In this document: piece by piece, positions 8,555 through 16,978 of the stretch
Numbering within the stretch: the first letter of the stretch is position 1
How the letters are laid out: every line of letters starts with the position of its first letter
Assembly (NCBI RefSeq): GCF_006716065.1
Contig: NZ_VFOL01000001.1
Location: 930,001 to 994,000 of the forward strand
Direction of reading: 5' to 3'
Source of the DNA: Salinispora arenicola
Lineage (GTDB): Bacteria > Actinomycetota > Actinomycetes > Mycobacteriales > Micromonosporaceae
DNA: 64,000 nucleotides
Translations under genes and position numbers: made by a program
The notes under the pieces: generated by a model
The model's input: only the letters and a program-made list of their open reading frames with translations
What the model was told of the DNA's origin: nothing
Database searches by the model: none

Positions 8555-9190
8555 ATGAGCCGGGACGACACGAGGCAGACCGAGCGGTCCCTGCGGGTAG
8601 ACGCCGCCCGAAACCGCGAACGAATCCTCGAGGCAGCACGACACGAGGTGGCCCGTAGCGGTGCCGACACGTCACTGGAACAGGTCGCTCGCAGGGCAGG
8701 GCTCGGGTCGGCGACCGTGCGCCGACGCTTCCCCAACCGCCGCTCGCTCCTGGAGGCCGTCCAGTGGGACCAGGTCATGGCACTGTGCGCCGAGGCAGCC
8801 GATCAGGCCCGCGCCGCCGACCCCCACCAGGCGCTACGGAGTTGGCTCGCGTCCGTTACGCGCTACGTCACATCCAGCAGCGCAATGGCGGCTTCGCTGA
8901 CCCCGCTGGGACGTACGGAGCGAGGGGAAAGCTGCTTCGCCAAGGTCGCGGCGGCCGGGCAGCCTCTGGTCGAGCGCGCGGCAGCCGTCGGCGCGGTGCA
9001 CCCCGGGGCCACGGCCGCAGACCTCATCACCGTCGTCACAGGCATCGTGCTGGTCACCCGCGACGAACCCGACGCCGACTCCCGCGCCCAGCAGTTGATC
9101 GACCTGGCCTGGGCGGGACTCATGCCCGCCCGGACGGGGCAGCGAATCCCCACCGGAAACCAGGTCGAGGGTTCGCCGGGACGGCACTAG
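8555..9190 (+). CDS. TetR family transcriptional regulator
   Basis: A 211-aa regulator with the TetR helix-turn-helix near residues 22-65 (RERILEAARHEVARSGADTS, then LEQVARRAGLGSATVRRRFP). The C-terminal ligand domain resembles TetR_C_33-like SACE_7040-type repressors. GAGGAG lies 6 nt before the ATG at 8555. It faces the NmrA gene across the nested palindrome, an arrangement typical of a TetR repressor controlling a divergent oxidoreductase. The next gene's leaderless -10 box overlaps this gene's stop codon. Confidence 0.87.
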   Translation: MSRDDTRQTERSLRVDAARNRERILEAARHEVARSGADTSLEQVARRAGLGSATVRRRFPNRRSLLEAVQWDQVMALCAEAADQARAADPHQALRSWLASVTRYVTSSSAMAASLTPLGRTERGESCFAKVAAAGQPLVERAAAVGAVHPGATAADLITVVTGIVLVTRDEPDADSRAQQLIDLAWAGLMPARTGQRIPTGNQVEGSPGRH

Positions 9191-9193
9191 CGT
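9188..9193 (+). promoter_or_regulatory. -10 element of a leaderless promoter (ridA-like gene)
   Basis: TAGCGT overlaps the TetR stop codon (TAG) and ends 6 nt before ATG 9200. No ribosome-binding sequence is present. Confidence 0.45.
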
Positions 9194-9199
9194 CACCTC

Positions 9200-9598
9200 A
9201 TGCCCCAACTCCGCCATGTCTCCACCCTCGCCGACGCCGACTACGCGTACGTGACCACCGTCGAGCCGTCGACGCGCCTCGTCTTCACCGCGGGGGCGTG
9301 CCCGCTCGACGCGAACGGCCGCACGGTCGCCCCTGGCGACCATGCCGCCCAGGCTCGGCAGGTGATGGCCAATCTGAAGACCGCTCTCGCCGCGGCCGGC
9401 GCCCGCCTCACCGACGTCGCGAAGACCACGGTGTACGTGGCCTCGGCGCACCAATCCGACCTGGTGACCGTCTGGCAGGTCGTCCGGGACACCTTCGACG
9501 ACCACGATCCGCCCAGCACCCTGCTCGGCGTGGCCGTGCTCGGCTATCCCGATCAGCTCGTCGAGGTCGAGGCGGTTGCCGCCGTGGCCGCCGCGTGA
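9200..9598 (+). CDS. RidA family protein
   Basis: A 132-aa member of the RidA/YjgF/UK114 family. Its founding members hydrolyse reactive enamine/imine intermediates produced by PLP enzymes. Family landmarks are VFTAGACPLDANG, AQARQVMANLKTALAAAGA and DVAKTTVYVAS; RidA proper has an Arg in the IRRVEVE-type strand near residue 105, where this protein has a different sequence (PPSTLLGVAVLGYP), so it belongs to another Rid subfamily. Its stop overlaps the GTG of the acetyltransferase gene (GTGA), indicating coupling. Confidence 0.82.
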   Translation: MPQLRHVSTLADADYAYVTTVEPSTRLVFTAGACPLDANGRTVAPGDHAAQARQVMANLKTALAAAGARLTDVAKTTVYVASAHQSDLVTVWQVVRDTFDDHDPPSTLLGVAVLGYPDQLVEVEAVAAVAAA

Positions 9599-10485
9599 GG
9601 ATCCGCCCCGCGCACCCCGACGACGCGCCCGCCGTGGTGTCGCTACGGACCCGAGTCCTTCCGTATCTCGTCCGTGGGGTCGCGCCAACCCGCCAGATGA
9701 TCATGCGACCACCCCGGGGCCAGCACTGGACCGCGTTCGTCGCCGAGGTGGACGGCGAGATCATCGGTTGGGTCTCGGCCTTTCGCAACGCCGGTTCGAC
9801 CCGACCGGTCGGCGAGATCTCGCTGTTGCACGTCCACCCCGAGCATCGCGGACGCGGCATCGGCGGTGGGCTGCTGACCGCTGCCCTGGACCACCTCACC
9901 CCGCTCCGGCTTCCACTGTTGCGCGGGCGGGCGCTACCCGAGTCGTTGCCGTACGCCCGGCGGCGCGGCTTCCTACCGAGCCGCGAGGAACGCTTCTCCG
10001 CGCTTGCGCTGACGGCCCTGCCACCCCCGGCAGTCCCTCCGGGCGCTCGGCTGGTCGCCCTGTCCGAGGTCGACCCACACCACGTGTACGAGGTGGAGCG
10101 CGACGCCAGCACCGACGAGCCGGGTGACGTCGCCACCGACGCCCTGACGTACGAGCACTGGCAGGCCGACACGTGGGACAACCTGGGCCTGGACCGGGAG
10201 GCCAGCACCGGGGTCGAGGTCGACGGTGTCCTCGCGGCGATCAGCCTGGTCAACCGGGACGGCACGCGAATGTGGTCGGACTACACCGGAACCCGACCCG
10301 CGCACCGGGGACGAGGGCTGGCGACCGCGGCGAAGCTGGCCAGCCTGCGCCGGGCCGCCGCCAGCGGGGTGACGGTCGCGTACACCGGCAACGATGAGGC
10401 GAACGCGCCGATGCTCGCGATCAACGAGCGCCTCGGCTACCGTCCGGTCGCCGCGCAGTGGAGCTGCCTCCGCGAGACGGGTTGA
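9595..10485 (+). CDS. GNAT family N-acetyltransferase with two GNAT domains
   Basis: A 296-aa protein with tandem GNAT folds. The N-terminal domain (about 1-150) has an intact acetyl-CoA loop, LLHVHPEHRGRGIGGGLL. The C-terminal domain (about 155-296) has a second loop, TGTRPAHRGRGLATAAKLAS, and an ending NERLGYRP typical of GNATs. The GTG at 9595 shares four bases with the preceding stop. Substrate unknown. It is convergent with the EI24-type gene, 12 bp away. Confidence 0.85.
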   Translation: MRIRPAHPDDAPAVVSLRTRVLPYLVRGVAPTRQMIMRPPRGQHWTAFVAEVDGEIIGWVSAFRNAGSTRPVGEISLLHVHPEHRGRGIGGGLLTAALDHLTPLRLPLLRGRALPESLPYARRRGFLPSREERFSALALTALPPPAVPPGARLVALSEVDPHHVYEVERDASTDEPGDVATDALTYEHWQADTWDNLGLDREASTGVEVDGVLAAISLVNRDGTRMWSDYTGTRPAHRGRGLATAAKLASLRRAAASGVTVAYTGNDEANAPMLAINERLGYRPVAAQWSCLRETG

Positions 10486-10497
10486 CTCGCCTGACGC

Positions 10498-11340
10498 CTA
10501 TTGGGCTTCACGGCGCTCCGTTACCTTGCCATCCTGGCCTGCTCCGGTGCCCGCTGTGATGGGCTGACCGAGCACGCGGCGGGCCAGCAGGGCGGCACCC
10601 GCGACGGCCGCCGGCATGAGTAGCACGGCGCCGAGCGGGATCAGGAAGCTGACAAACACCGCCACCCCGAAGCCGAGCGCGGTCGGCCGGTCGGCCCGGA
10701 GGGCGGCCCGCCGGTCCGGCAACCGCAGCCCACGCCGATAGAAGGGTGAGCCGATCAACTCCACCGCGAGAAGCCATCCACCGATGGTCGCAGCGAGGGC
10801 CGGCACCACGGTCTGGCCGACCACCGGGATGAAGCCGGCCGCGAAGAGGGGTACGCCGAATGCCACCGACAGTCCCACCAGCCGCAGTGAGTCGGCGATG
10901 CTGTGGCGCAGCGAGGACCAGAACGGCACCTCCACCGCGTTGGGGGTGCCGCCGAGGCCGTCCTCGACCCGCTCGGAGATCTTCTCGTAGAACGGGTCTC
11001 CGATGATCAATGTGACGGCGGTGAACGCGACTACTGTGAGCAGCCCGCCCAGGCCGAGCAGCGCCAGGCCAGCGACCACCTGCACCAGGCCCCGCCAGGC
11101 GGCGGACCAGTCGTCGGCGAACGGCGTGATCAGCGCGGCAAGATCGTCCACGAAGTAGACGAGCGCGCCGAACGCGGTGAGGAAGAACGCACCGGAGATC
11201 AACGCTGGTACCACGCCGAGCAACATCAGGCCGGGGCTGCGGAGGTAGAGGCCGATACCGCGGAGGAACAGCCCGACACCAGCGAGGAACCGACCGGCCG
11301 CCCCGGTCACGGGCGCGACGAGGTCACGAGACGCGTTCAC
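10498..11340 (-). CDS. EI24 domain-containing membrane protein
   Basis: A 280-aa inner-membrane protein of the EI24/CysZ family with several hydrophobic segments. Family signatures include GIGLYLRSPGLMLLGVVPAL near the N-terminus, GDPFYEKISERVED in the middle and PVVGQTVVPALAA later. The GTG at 11340 is selected because TAGGCT (11354-11349) lies 8 nt upstream, as for other leaderless genes here. An in-frame ATG at 11400 would add a non-conserved, non-hydrophobic tail. CysZ transports sulfate in enterobacteria; function in actinobacteria is unknown. Confidence 0.82.
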   Translation of the reverse strand: MNASRDLVAPVTGAAGRFLAGVGLFLRGIGLYLRSPGLMLLGVVPALISGAFFLTAFGALVYFVDDLAALITPFADDWSAAWRGLVQVVAGLALLGLGGLLTVVAFTAVTLIIGDPFYEKISERVEDGLGGTPNAVEVPFWSSLRHSIADSLRLVGLSVAFGVPLFAAGFIPVVGQTVVPALAATIGGWLLAVELIGSPFYRRGLRLPDRRAALRADRPTALGFGVAVFVSFLIPLGAVLLMPAAVAGAALLARRVLGQPITAGTGAGQDGKVTERREAQ

Positions 11341-11348
11341 GGTCGCCG

Positions 11349-11354
11349 AGCCTA
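11349..11354 (-). promoter_or_regulatory. -10 element of a leaderless promoter (EI24 gene)
   Basis: TAGGCT on the minus strand ends 8 nt before GTG 11340. Confidence 0.4.
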
Positions 11355-11514
11355 GCCACTCTGGGTCCTGCTCAGCGACAGCCCGTGATGTCCCCGGCAT
11401 CCGCCTGATCGGTGGCGCTCGGAACACGCCAGGCTCGTCATGAGGCCAAGCCTGGCAGGGCGCCTTGCGCTCAACCGTCCGGTTCCCGATCGGGTCGGCG
11501 CGTGATACACGGCT

Positions 11515-11530
11515 GACAAACAGATTTGTC
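11515..11530. promoter_or_regulatory. short inverted repeat upstream of beta-helix gene
   Basis: GACAAA-CAGA-TTTGTC, perfect 6-bp arms in an A/T-richer island between the divergent EI24 and beta-helix genes. It may be a regulator site; nothing else supports this. Confidence 0.3.
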
Positions 11531-11677
11531 TTATCCAGGCGACTCCTTCGCATTCATATCTGTTCGGGACTTGAGTCCGTTTAGCGTCGGCGTAGCTGGC
11601 GACCGCCAGCCGAGGAACGCGGGCCGACTCCGGATTGGCGCGTTCCTCACCGTCACGGGAAGGACATCGGCACCGCG

Positions 11678-13118
11678 ATGAACCACCGGTACCACACCCA
11701 CGAACCCGACCGCCCCGATCGGAACCTGGCAACGTCACGGCGGCGGTGGTGGGTCGCGGGGCTGGCCGGCACGACCGGCTTGGCCCTCGCCACCACCATC
11801 GCCCCACCCCCGCCTCTGCCTCGGCCGCCGCAGCCGCCTCCGCTGCTGCCGCCTCCGCTGCCGCTGCCGAACGCACGATCCCCGTCCCCTTCACCGTGGT
11901 CGACAGCCGGACCGCGAAACCCCCCGCCGACAGCTACCGCGGCGAAGCCAAGCACGACGACAAGGGCAAGGGCACCAAGGGCCAGGCCGGCAAGGGCAAG
12001 GAAAGCACCAGAGCAGTTCTCGTCCCCTGCGATGCGGACCGGTTGATCACCGCGATCACCCTCGCCAACGCCCGCGGCGGTGCCGTGCTCAACCTCGCCA
12101 AGAAGTGCGCCTACACCCTCACCGCCGACCTCGACGGCGCCGGCCTACCCGCCATCACCGCCCCCATCACCCTCAACGGCGGCACACACACCACCATCAC
12201 CCGCGCCGCCGCCGCACCCCAGTTCCGCATCATCACCGTCGACACCGGCGGCGACCTCACCCTCAACCACCTGACCATCACCGGCGGACAGACCACCGAC
12301 GACGGTGGGGGAATCCTCGTCAACCAGGGTGGAGCGTTGACCACCAACCACAGCACCATCACCCGCAACATCACCAGTAACAACGGCGGCGGGATCAGCT
12401 CCAACGGCACCGTCCACATGAAAACTTCTACTGTTAGTCGCAACACCGCGGATTCGATCGCCGCGGGAATCCTGAGCCTCGGCATCCTCGACATCAGCAA
12501 ATCCCAGGTACATGCCAACACTGCCGTCGCCGGCGGAGCCGGAGTTATCGCCTTCGGCGCAACCCGAATCAAGCACAGTAGTATCACCGCCAACCACGGC
12601 CAGAACGGAACCGTCGGTGGCCCTTCATCAGCGGCACCGGCACCGTTACGGACAGCAATATTTCGGGTAACACGGCCCTTGAGGCTGCCGGCGTACTCAC
12701 CGACACCAGCACGCAGCTGACACTCCGATCCGTCACCCTCGCTGACAACACCGCCGTGGCAGGCGTAGGGGGCGGCCTGGCAATAAAACCAGGTTCCTCC
12801 GTCGTCACCGAAGGCGGCATCATCGCGAACAACACCGCCACCACCGAAGGCGGCGGCATCTTCAACCTTGGCGAGCTGGTGTCGCGAAACACCAAGATCA
12901 TAGGCAATCGATCCGACCTGGGCGGCGGCATCTCCAATGCCTCCAATACCGCAACGGCCGACCTCTTCGGCACACAGGTGATCAAGAACATCGCCATCAC
13001 CGACGGTGGAGGCATCTTCAACAATGCCGGCACGGTCGAGCTGAACACCGCGACCGGGACCATCGTGGTCAAGAACCGACCCAACAACTGCGTCGGCGTT
13101 CCAGAATGCTCCGGTTAG
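11678..13118 (+). pseudogene. secreted parallel beta-helix repeat protein, two frameshifts
   Basis: One gene split across three frames. Codons from ATG 11678 encode a Tat/Sec-like signal (SRRRWWVAGLAGTTGLALATT). The frame then moves by -1 within a C-run at about 11798-11815 into an Ala/Ser linker and beta-helix coils (NNGGGISSNGTV and similar, up to about 12616). A second -1 shift at about 12616-12621 leads into PFISGTGTVTDSN and further coils ending at 13118. The coils have the right-handed beta-helix pattern with GGGI/NNTA turns, as in choice-of-anchor and polymorphic outer proteins. Each shift is explained by one missing base at a C-rich tract, so either the gene has decayed or the sequence has indel errors. 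Confidence 0.65.
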
Positions 13119-13145
13119 CGGATCTGGACACCTCCGGACAATCGA

Positions 13146-13186
13146 GGGTTCGCCCTTCTCCGCATGGCTCGGAGAGGGGCGAACCC
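13146..13186. terminator. hairpin terminator between convergent genes
   Basis: 17-bp arms, GGGTTCGCCCTTCTCCG and its near-perfect complement (one mismatch), around a 7-nt loop. It lies between the beta-helix gene and the convergent hydrolase gene. Confidence 0.75.
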
Positions 13187-13260
13187 CGCTTCCCGGTCAC
13201 CACACCACGACCCCGACGGCAATCCTGCCCGACCGGTGCGGGAGCCAGGGGCCGCGTGGA

Positions 13261-14166
13261 CTACTCGTTGAGGGTGGAGTCCTCGTTGAGGAAGGCCGAG
13301 ATGCGCTCCCGAAGGTCGGCGCGCTTGGTCCAGAGAACACCGGGACGGTCGTACACGTGCAGGGTGGCCTGGGGCAGGGCAGCGGCGAGTTGTTCGGCGA
13401 CCTCGACCGGATGCAGCTCGTCGCCCACGCACCCGATCACCAGGGCCGGTGCCGTGACCGCGGCGAGTTTCGCGACGTCGCGCACCGGCACCGAGCCGGG
13501 CAGGTCCACCAGCCCCGGCGCGAGGCCGTCCCGCATCAGCTGGTCGAGACGCTGCCGCAGGTACGCCCAGCCGGCCGGCGTGTTCCGGACGGCCGGTGGA
13601 AGCTCCGCCTGGACGGCCTCCGCGATCTGGGCGGCATCGCCACTGCCAACCGCGCCCAGTAGCGCCACAAACCGCCGTCGGGCCACCTCGCCCCGCGGCC
13701 GGTCCAGCACGGCCGGCAGGTAGAAGACCAACCGGTCGAACCGCACGGGGTTGTCGGCGAGTAGCCGGCAGAGCGCACCCGCGCCCAGGCTCGCACCGAA
13801 GGCACGGGTCGCGAGGCCCTGGTCGGCGACCGCCCGCAGATCGCGGGCCAGGTCAAGGTAGCTCCACGGGCCGGGCGGGGCGTCGGAGCGACCGTGCCCA
13901 CGGAACTGGAAGAAGAGTCGGCGACCGGTGACGCCGCTGCCGAAGGGACGGGTGGTGGCAATGCCACTGCCCAGACCGTGCGCGAACACGGTCACCGGGT
14001 CGCCCGCGCCGGTGACCAACTGCTCCAGGTGGACGCCGTGCGGCGTGGCCACCAGGTCGGTTTCCGGCTCCGGTAGGGCTGGTCGACCGGTGCGGGGGGC
14101 GCTTGGTCCGGGGCCCCAGGTGCGGGGACCGCCGTCCGGTGGTGGCGGCCACCGGAAGCCTCTCAC
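13261..14166 (-). CDS. alpha/beta hydrolase
   Basis: A 301-aa alpha/beta-hydrolase-fold protein. The nucleophile elbow GASLGAG places Ser126; the oxyanion region is FAHGLGSG near 61-68 and the GRS-type RGHGRSD segment is at 89-95. The acid region is GDELHPVEVA. The usual catalytic His loop near the C-terminus reads RPGVLWTKRADL with no His, so either the DELH His substitutes or the enzyme is atypical. The GTG start overlaps the stop of the DUF2516 gene by 4 bp, making an operon with the upstream HbhA-like block. Residues 1-30 are Pro/Gly-rich and may not belong. Confidence 0.75.
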   Translation of the reverse strand: MRGFRWPPPPDGGPRTWGPGPSAPRTGRPALPEPETDLVATPHGVHLEQLVTGAGDPVTVFAHGLGSGIATTRPFGSGVTGRRLFFQFRGHGRSDAPPGPWSYLDLARDLRAVADQGLATRAFGASLGAGALCRLLADNPVRFDRLVFYLPAVLDRPRGEVARRRFVALLGAVGSGDAAQIAEAVQAELPPAVRNTPAGWAYLRQRLDQLMRDGLAPGLVDLPGSVPVRDVAKLAAVTAPALVIGCVGDELHPVEVAEQLAAALPQATLHVYDRPGVLWTKRADLRERISAFLNEDSTLNE

Positions 14167-14480
14167 CAGGAGGTCCCCCGGCCGTCACTGAGGTCACGGA
14201 GACCCGCCCGGACGTCCAGCAGGTAGATCAGCCCGGCGGCGATACCGACCAGTCCAAAGAGGCTGATCGGGCCGAAGCCGAGCAGGGTCAGCACCAGACA
14301 GATGGCGAGGATCGCCACCCAGGCGCCCTTCGGCAGGGTGCCGACCGCGGCGAACGCGTCCGACCGCTGAGTAATGACGTGAACGAGGGCGACTCCCTGC
14401 ACGATAAGCGCGAAGACGAGCAGGATCAGCTCTATCACGTCGCGGACGGCAAAGGCGAAGATCGGCGCGGCGATGGCCAT
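14163..14480 (-). CDS. DUF2516 family small membrane protein
   Basis: A 105-aa protein with three hydrophobic segments (about 5-35, 50-70 and 70-90) matching the DUF2516 family of actinobacteria. It lies directly downstream of the HbhA-like gene, mirroring the M. tuberculosis order Rv0474-hbhA-Rv0476. A TAAGCT box (14493-14488) 7 nt before the ATG suggests its own leaderless promoter in addition to read-through. Function unknown. Confidence 0.8.
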   Translation of the reverse strand: MAIAAPIFAFAVRDVIELILLVFALIVQGVALVHVITQRSDAFAAVGTLPKGAWVAILAICLVLTLLGFGPISLFGLVGIAAGLIYLLDVRAGLRDLSDGRGTSW

Positions 14481-14487
14481 GCCGGCA

Positions 14488-14493
14488 AGCTTA
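14488..14493 (-). promoter_or_regulatory. -10 element of a leaderless promoter (DUF2516 gene)
   Basis: TAAGCT on the minus strand, 7 nt before ATG 14480. Confidence 0.4.
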
Positions 14494-14571
14494 TGCCGAA
14501 GACCCCGGAAACGTCCGCCAGGCCGCTGCCGGGGTCCTCGGGGCGCCAGGCGACAGTCGCCGGCGCGCGGG

Positions 14572-15159
14572 TCAGTCGCCGGCCGGGCGGGTCCGCTTCG
14601 TGGCGCGCGGTGACTTCGCCGACGGGCTGGCTGGCTTACCCGCGGACTTGGTGGTCCGCTTCGTGACGGCGGCCGGCTTGACCTCGGCCGCCTCGGCGAC
14701 GTCAGCCGGAGTGGGTGCCTCGACGGGTGCTGGCACCTTCTCGGTCGTCTCGATGTCAGTGTTCACGGTGTCGGCCGCCTCGAGCACCCCGGCACCGACA
14801 ACTCGTTCCCCGCGGCCGACAAGCGCACCGTAGGTGGCGACTGCCCGCTCCTGCGCTGCTTGGGCACTGGCAGCCACGACGGCCGCGTTACGGGTGGCGG
14901 CCTCGCGAAGCCGGTTAAGATCAAGGTCGCTGGCGGCTCGGCGCAGGTTCTCGGCGGCGACGGTTGCCGTCTGCAGCGTCTCGTTGGCCTTCTGACGGAG
15001 TTCGGCCCCGTTCACCGCACCCAGGTCGGCAGCGACCCGGTTACGCAGATCGCTGACTACCGCGGGTAGTTTGCGCAGTTGCTGGTACGCCAGTTCGCCG
15101 GCACCGGCGGCAGCGTAGATGGGAGCCGGAATGCGGCTGGTTTTCGGCTGACTGGTCAT
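14572..15159 (-). CDS. heparin-binding hemagglutinin (HbhA)-like protein
   Basis: A 195-aa protein with the HbhA layout. A short N-terminal segment (PIYAAAGAGELAYQQLRKLP) precedes a long Ala/Glu/Arg-rich coiled coil (about 35-120). An acidic/Pro linker and a basic C-terminus of Lys/Arg/Pro/Ala repeats follow (KRTTKSAGKPASPSAKSP). In mycobacteria the basic tail binds heparan sulfate and the coiled coil associates with the envelope. Here it is probably a cell-envelope or lipid-inclusion-associated protein. GAGGAGAAACG precedes the ATG. Neighbours match the mycobacterial XRE-hbhA-membrane protein order. Confidence 0.75.
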   Translation of the reverse strand: MTSQPKTSRIPAPIYAAAGAGELAYQQLRKLPAVVSDLRNRVAADLGAVNGAELRQKANETLQTATVAAENLRRAASDLDLNRLREAATRNAAVVAASAQAAQERAVATYGALVGRGERVVGAGVLEAADTVNTDIETTEKVPAPVEAPTPADVAEAAEVKPAAVTKRTTKSAGKPASPSAKSPRATKRTRPAGD

Positions 15160-15259
15160 CGTTTCTCCTCTTCGACCGCGTCGGCGGCATTCGGGGTCGC
15201 CCTCAGGGCAGCCTTCTGCCCTGGCGTGGGCGGGAGCGGGTCTGGCGACGGCGACCGAC

Positions 15260-15808
15260 TCAGGCACCGCCGGTCGGTGTGCCCTCGGTCGTCGTCGGGC
15301 CGGTGACCGCGATGTTGGCCAGGTCGGCGGCAGATCCGGGCGGTGTGCTCGGGCCGGTCGTCGGCTCGGTAGCGGTCGGGCCGGTCGTCGACTCAGTGGT
15401 GACCGGGCCGGTCGTCGGCCCGGTGGTGACCGGCGCTGTGTCGGCAGCGGCGGTCGCCTCCGCGAGCCGCGCGTTCTCCCGACGGAACGTCTCGTAGATC
15501 TGGGTGAGTGACTGCTTCTGCGCCATGGTCAGGTCGGGGTCAGCGGCGATGGCCGCGAGGACGCCCTGCCCCTCCCGGTCGTCGAGCAGCCCGGCCCGTA
15601 GGTACATCACCGGGGTGGAGACCCGCAGCGCACTGGCTAGTTGCTGGAGCACCTCCGCGCTGGGCTTGCGCAACCCGCGCTCTATCTGACTCAGGTACGG
15701 GTTGCTGACCCCCGCCTGCTCGGACAGCTGCCGGAGGGAGATCTTCGCGTTTCGGCGCAGGTCACGAATGAACCCGCCGATATTGGGAAGGTCTTTTCCA
15801 GTGGCCAT
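15260..15808 (-). CDS. XRE-family helix-turn-helix regulator
   Basis: A 182-aa regulator with an HTH_3 domain at about 10-65 (LRQLSEQAGVSNPYLSQIER). It continues with an alpha-helical part and a low-complexity C-terminus of Thr/Gly/Pro repeats (TTGPTTGPVTTES-like, about 125-165). It corresponds in position to Rv0474 upstream of hbhA. Its leaderless -10 box (TAGCGT, 15820-15815) overlaps the first of five GCTAGC-like half-sites, which strongly suggests autoregulation. The Thr/Gly/Pro tail is unusual for a DNA-binding protein. Confidence 0.85.
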   Translation of the reverse strand: MATGKDLPNIGGFIRDLRRNAKISLRQLSEQAGVSNPYLSQIERGLRKPSAEVLQQLASALRVSTPVMYLRAGLLDDREGQGVLAAIAADPDLTMAQKQSLTQIYETFRRENARLAEATAAADTAPVTTGPTTGPVTTESTTGPTATEPTTGPSTPPGSAADLANIAVTGPTTTEGTPTGGA

Positions 15809-15816
15809 ACCTCAAC

Positions 15817-15866
15817 GCTAGCTCGCATTGCTAGCTCCTGCAAGCAAAATGCTTGCCCGAGTTAGC
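15817..15866. promoter_or_regulatory. array of five phased half-sites upstream of XRE gene
   Basis: GCTAGC (15817), GCTAGC (15830), GCAAGC (15840), GCTTGC (15851) and GTTAGC (15861) recur at 10-13 bp steps, about one helical turn. The middle pair forms an inverted repeat with an AAAAT centre. The first overlaps the gene's -10 box. Probable binding array of the XRE regulator. Confidence 0.6.
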
Positions 15867-15924
15867 AACGCAGGTCGGCGTACTCGCCGCCGCACCAGCC
15901 GCCTCGCCGCCCCGGACAGGCAGA

Positions 15925-16884
15925 TCACCAGAGCGACCGGACAGCACCCACCGGCCGCCCCCCGCCGAGGATCGGGACCTCGACGAACTCCGCCAAGGCC
16001 GGCCCGGTCACCCCGATCCGACGCAGCGCGGAGACCAGCACCGGAATCCGGGCCCGACTGGCGCCATCATCGATCTTCAGCGCAACCGCGCCGGCGCCGG
16101 GGACAGCCGCGGCGATGATCCCCTCCGCGCCGATCTTCGCCAGCAGTCCCGGCACAGTTCGCATGAGCCGGGTGTCATCGGCCTGCGTACCGCCGACAAT
16201 CTCAGGGTGGGCCCGCATCGCGTCCGCGACCGCCCGCGCCGGCGAACCCGGCTCGGCCTCGACCAGCCGCAGATACGCCAGCGCGAGACCGGACAACGAC
16301 ACAGCCAGCACCGGAGCTCCACAGCCATCGATCCCGACCGAGGTCACCGACTCACCGGTGAACTCCTCGACCGCCGTCCGTAGACGCTCCTGCAACGGGT
16401 GCTCCGTGCGCCAGTACCCGTCCAACGCCCAGCCCGCCGCATGGCAGGTCAGCAGCATTCCACTGTGCTTGCCGGAACAGTTCATCTGGATCCGGGTGGG
16501 GCCACCGCCGGCCCGTAGTACCGCTGCCTGCGCCCGTTCGCCTGCCGGCAGCTCCGGTGGGCAGTGCAGGTCGGACTCGTCGAGCCCGGCCCGCGCCAAC
16601 AACGCGCCGACCCGGTCCAGGTGGAAGTCCTCCCCCGCGTGACTGGCCGACACCAGTGCGAGGTCAGCCGGGTCGGTCAGCGGCAGCCCGGCGCTGACCA
16701 TCCCGACCGTCTGCAACGGCTTGTTCGACGATCGGGGGAAGATCGGCAACGTCACGTCCCCGGCCCTCGCCACCGACACGCCGGTCGCGTCCAGCGCCAC
16801 CACCGAGCCGCGATGCACACCCTCCACGAAACCCGACCGGACCACCTCGGCGAGGGGCACACCGCCCTCGTACGTCTTTCCCAC
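15925..16884 (-). CDS. L-asparaginase II family protein
   Basis: A 319-aa asparaginase of the AsnA_II/PF06089 family, which hydrolyses L-asparagine to aspartate and ammonia. Matching stretches include SGFVEGVHRGSVVALD, FPRSSNKPLQ, SASHAGEDFHLDRV, NCSGKHSGML and GIDGCGAPV. The chosen GTG at 16884 follows a TAACGT box by 7 nt, with no Shine-Dalgarno; earlier in-frame codons give unconserved sequence. The C-terminus ends RPVGAVRSLW. It lies between the HbhA-like block and the BKACE gene on the same strand. Confidence 0.85.
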   Translation of the reverse strand: MGKTYEGGVPLAEVVRSGFVEGVHRGSVVALDATGVSVARAGDVTLPIFPRSSNKPLQTVGMVSAGLPLTDPADLALVSASHAGEDFHLDRVGALLARAGLDESDLHCPPELPAGERAQAAVLRAGGGPTRIQMNCSGKHSGMLLTCHAAGWALDGYWRTEHPLQERLRTAVEEFTGESVTSVGIDGCGAPVLAVSLSGLALAYLRLVEAEPGSPARAVADAMRAHPEIVGGTQADDTRLMRTVPGLLAKIGAEGIIAAAVPGAGAVALKIDDGASRARIPVLVSALRRIGVTGPALAEFVEVPILGGGRPVGAVRSLW

Positions 16885-16891
16885 GGCGTGG

Positions 16892-16897
16892 ACGTTA
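16892..16897 (-). promoter_or_regulatory. -10 element of a leaderless promoter (asparaginase)
   Basis: TAACGT on the minus strand, 7 nt before GTG 16884. Confidence 0.35.
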
Positions 16898-16978
16898 CCG
16901 CTCACCGGGAACGTCCACCCAACCGGCGACCTGGGACTTCGAGAACGCAACGTCAGGGGGTGGCTACCATGGCACCAC

